A stretch of DNA of 6,405 bases from Actinomycetota bacterium (GTDB taxonomy: Bacteria; Actinomycetota; Thermoleophilia; Gaiellales; Gaiellaceae), in the NCBI GenBank assembly GCA_013696595.1, contig JACCYG010000341.1, positions 1 through 6,405 of the forward strand, given 5' to 3'. The position numbers and the translations under genes are program-made. Position 1 is the stretch's first letter. Every line of letters begins with the position of its first letter. Positions 5,815 through 6,405 of the stretch are shown piece by piece. The notes under the pieces are model-generated. The model was given only the letters and a program-made list of their open reading frames with translations, ran no database searches and had not been told where the DNA came from.

Positions 5815-6405
5815 GTGACCTTCTTCGGAGCCGATACAGGGTGCGTGGAGCCTGTCCCTCACCTCCCGCTTCCCGAGAGCGGCCCCCGGTCCGACGAGGA
5901 GCGCGCGCCTGTCGCGCTCACGCCGGTCGAAGCTGTCGTCGAGGCGGACGAGGAGGACGACGAGGCCGATGACGCCGCGGTCGCGAAGAAAGAAGCGGCG
6001 CAGACCCAGGATCCGCTCAAGCTCTACGTCCGCGCAATCGGCGACGGCCCGCTCCTGACGGCGGCCGAGGAGCGCGAGCTCGCGCGCCGGAAGGACGAGG
6101 GCGACGAAGAGGCAAAGAAACGCCTGATCGAGTGCAACCTGCGCCTCGTCATGTCGATCACGCGCAACTACACGAACTGCGGCGTTCCGCTCCTCGATCT
6201 GATCCAGGAAGGGAACCTGGGCCTGATCCGCGCGGTCGAGAAGTTCGACTACAAGATGGGCTACAAGCTGTCGACGTACGCGACCTGGTGGATCCGCCAG
6301 TCGGTCACCCGCGCGATCGCCGACCAGGGTCGCACCATCCGCCTTCCAGTCCACGTGGTCGAGCTGGTGCGCAAGGTCACACGCGCGAAGCGCGTCCTCA
6401 CACAG
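5815..6405 (+). CDS. rpoD: RNA polymerase sigma-70 factor, primary (RpoD/SigA) type (partial, 3' end outside window)
   Basis: The frame is open from the GTG at 5815 to the right edge (197 codons, no stop). Residues 1-65 are a variable N-terminus with an acidic patch (EADEEDDEADD). Region 1.2 begins at residue 66 (DPLKLYVRAIGDGPLLTAAE). Region 2 follows from about residue 100: RLIECNLRLVMSITRNY, the core-binding LLDLIQEGNLGLIRAVEKFD, and KLSTYATWWIRQSVTRAIAD. Trp-Trp-Ile-Arg-Gln-x-x-Thr keeps the residues that in E. coli sigma-70 (Trp433, Trp434, Gln437, Thr440) melt and read the -10 element; Gln162 and Thr165 are the equivalents here. Region 3 begins with RTIRLPVHVVE. The N-terminus is much shorter than in E. 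coli RpoD, as in many Gram-positives, so a group 2 paralogue remains possible. The start is the first GTG after an in-frame stop (5791-5793); another GTG at 5845 is possible. Confidence 0.88.
   Translation, partial: MTFFGADTGCVEPVPHLPLPESGPRSDEERAPVALTPVEAVVEADEEDDEADDAAVAKKEAAQTQDPLKLYVRAIGDGPLLTAAEERELARRKDEGDEEAKKRLIECNLRLVMSITRNYTNCGVPLLDLIQEGNLGLIRAVEKFDYKMGYKLSTYATWWIRQSVTRAIADQGRTIRLPVHVVELVRKVTRAKRVLTQ

Noticed and set aside
5764..6354. A 196-codon minus-strand open frame
   Set aside because: It lies antisense to sigma factor regions 1.2-2.4, which are unmistakable on the plus strand. No family motif is visible in its translation.

Overview
The window is GC-rich bacterial chromosome (codons heavily biased to G or C in third position, several GTG starts). 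A MurT/GatD pair, an actinobacterial-looking dUTPase and few Shine-Dalgarno motifs point to Actinomycetota. I would guess a deep branch such as Thermoleophilia, but that placement is inference. All complete genes resemble core or near-core chromosomal families. I see no insertion sequence, phage gene, CRISPR array, tRNA or rRNA.

Layout. Positions 1-155 hold the last ~50 codons of a class I/II aminotransferase. A tight plus-strand run follows: hflX (ribosome-splitting GTPase, 172-1476), dut (dUTPase, 1473-1916) and a Nudix hydrolase (1913-2368), each joined to the next by a stop/start overlap. Facing this run is a minus-strand operon, murT (4556-3180) then gatD (3183-2431). This pair amidates the alpha-carboxyl of D-glutamate in lipid II, and its two reading frames overlap by 4 bases. 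Upstream of murT, about 4597-4854 (+) encodes only the C-terminal end of an HD-GYP phosphohydrolase domain, best read as a gene remnant. A minus-strand stand-alone class II glutamine amidotransferase domain protein lies at 5680-4880. It diverges, across a 134-base intergenic region, from a primary-type sigma-70 factor that starts near 5815 (+) and runs off the window.

How the genes relate. HflX, dUTPase and Nudix form a translationally coupled quality-control set (ribosome rescue plus nucleotide-pool cleaning). MurT/GatD serve peptidoglycan maturation. The partner of the class II amidotransferase is not visible here.

Less ordinary points: near-consensus -10 elements sit so close to the hflX and murT GTG starts that leaderless transcripts are predicted; a short G/C hairpin could hide the G-rich ribosome-binding stretch of the sigma factor; the HD-GYP fragment has lost the motif that names its family; and the class II amidotransferase has no acceptor domain. 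I found no convincing new multi-gene system.
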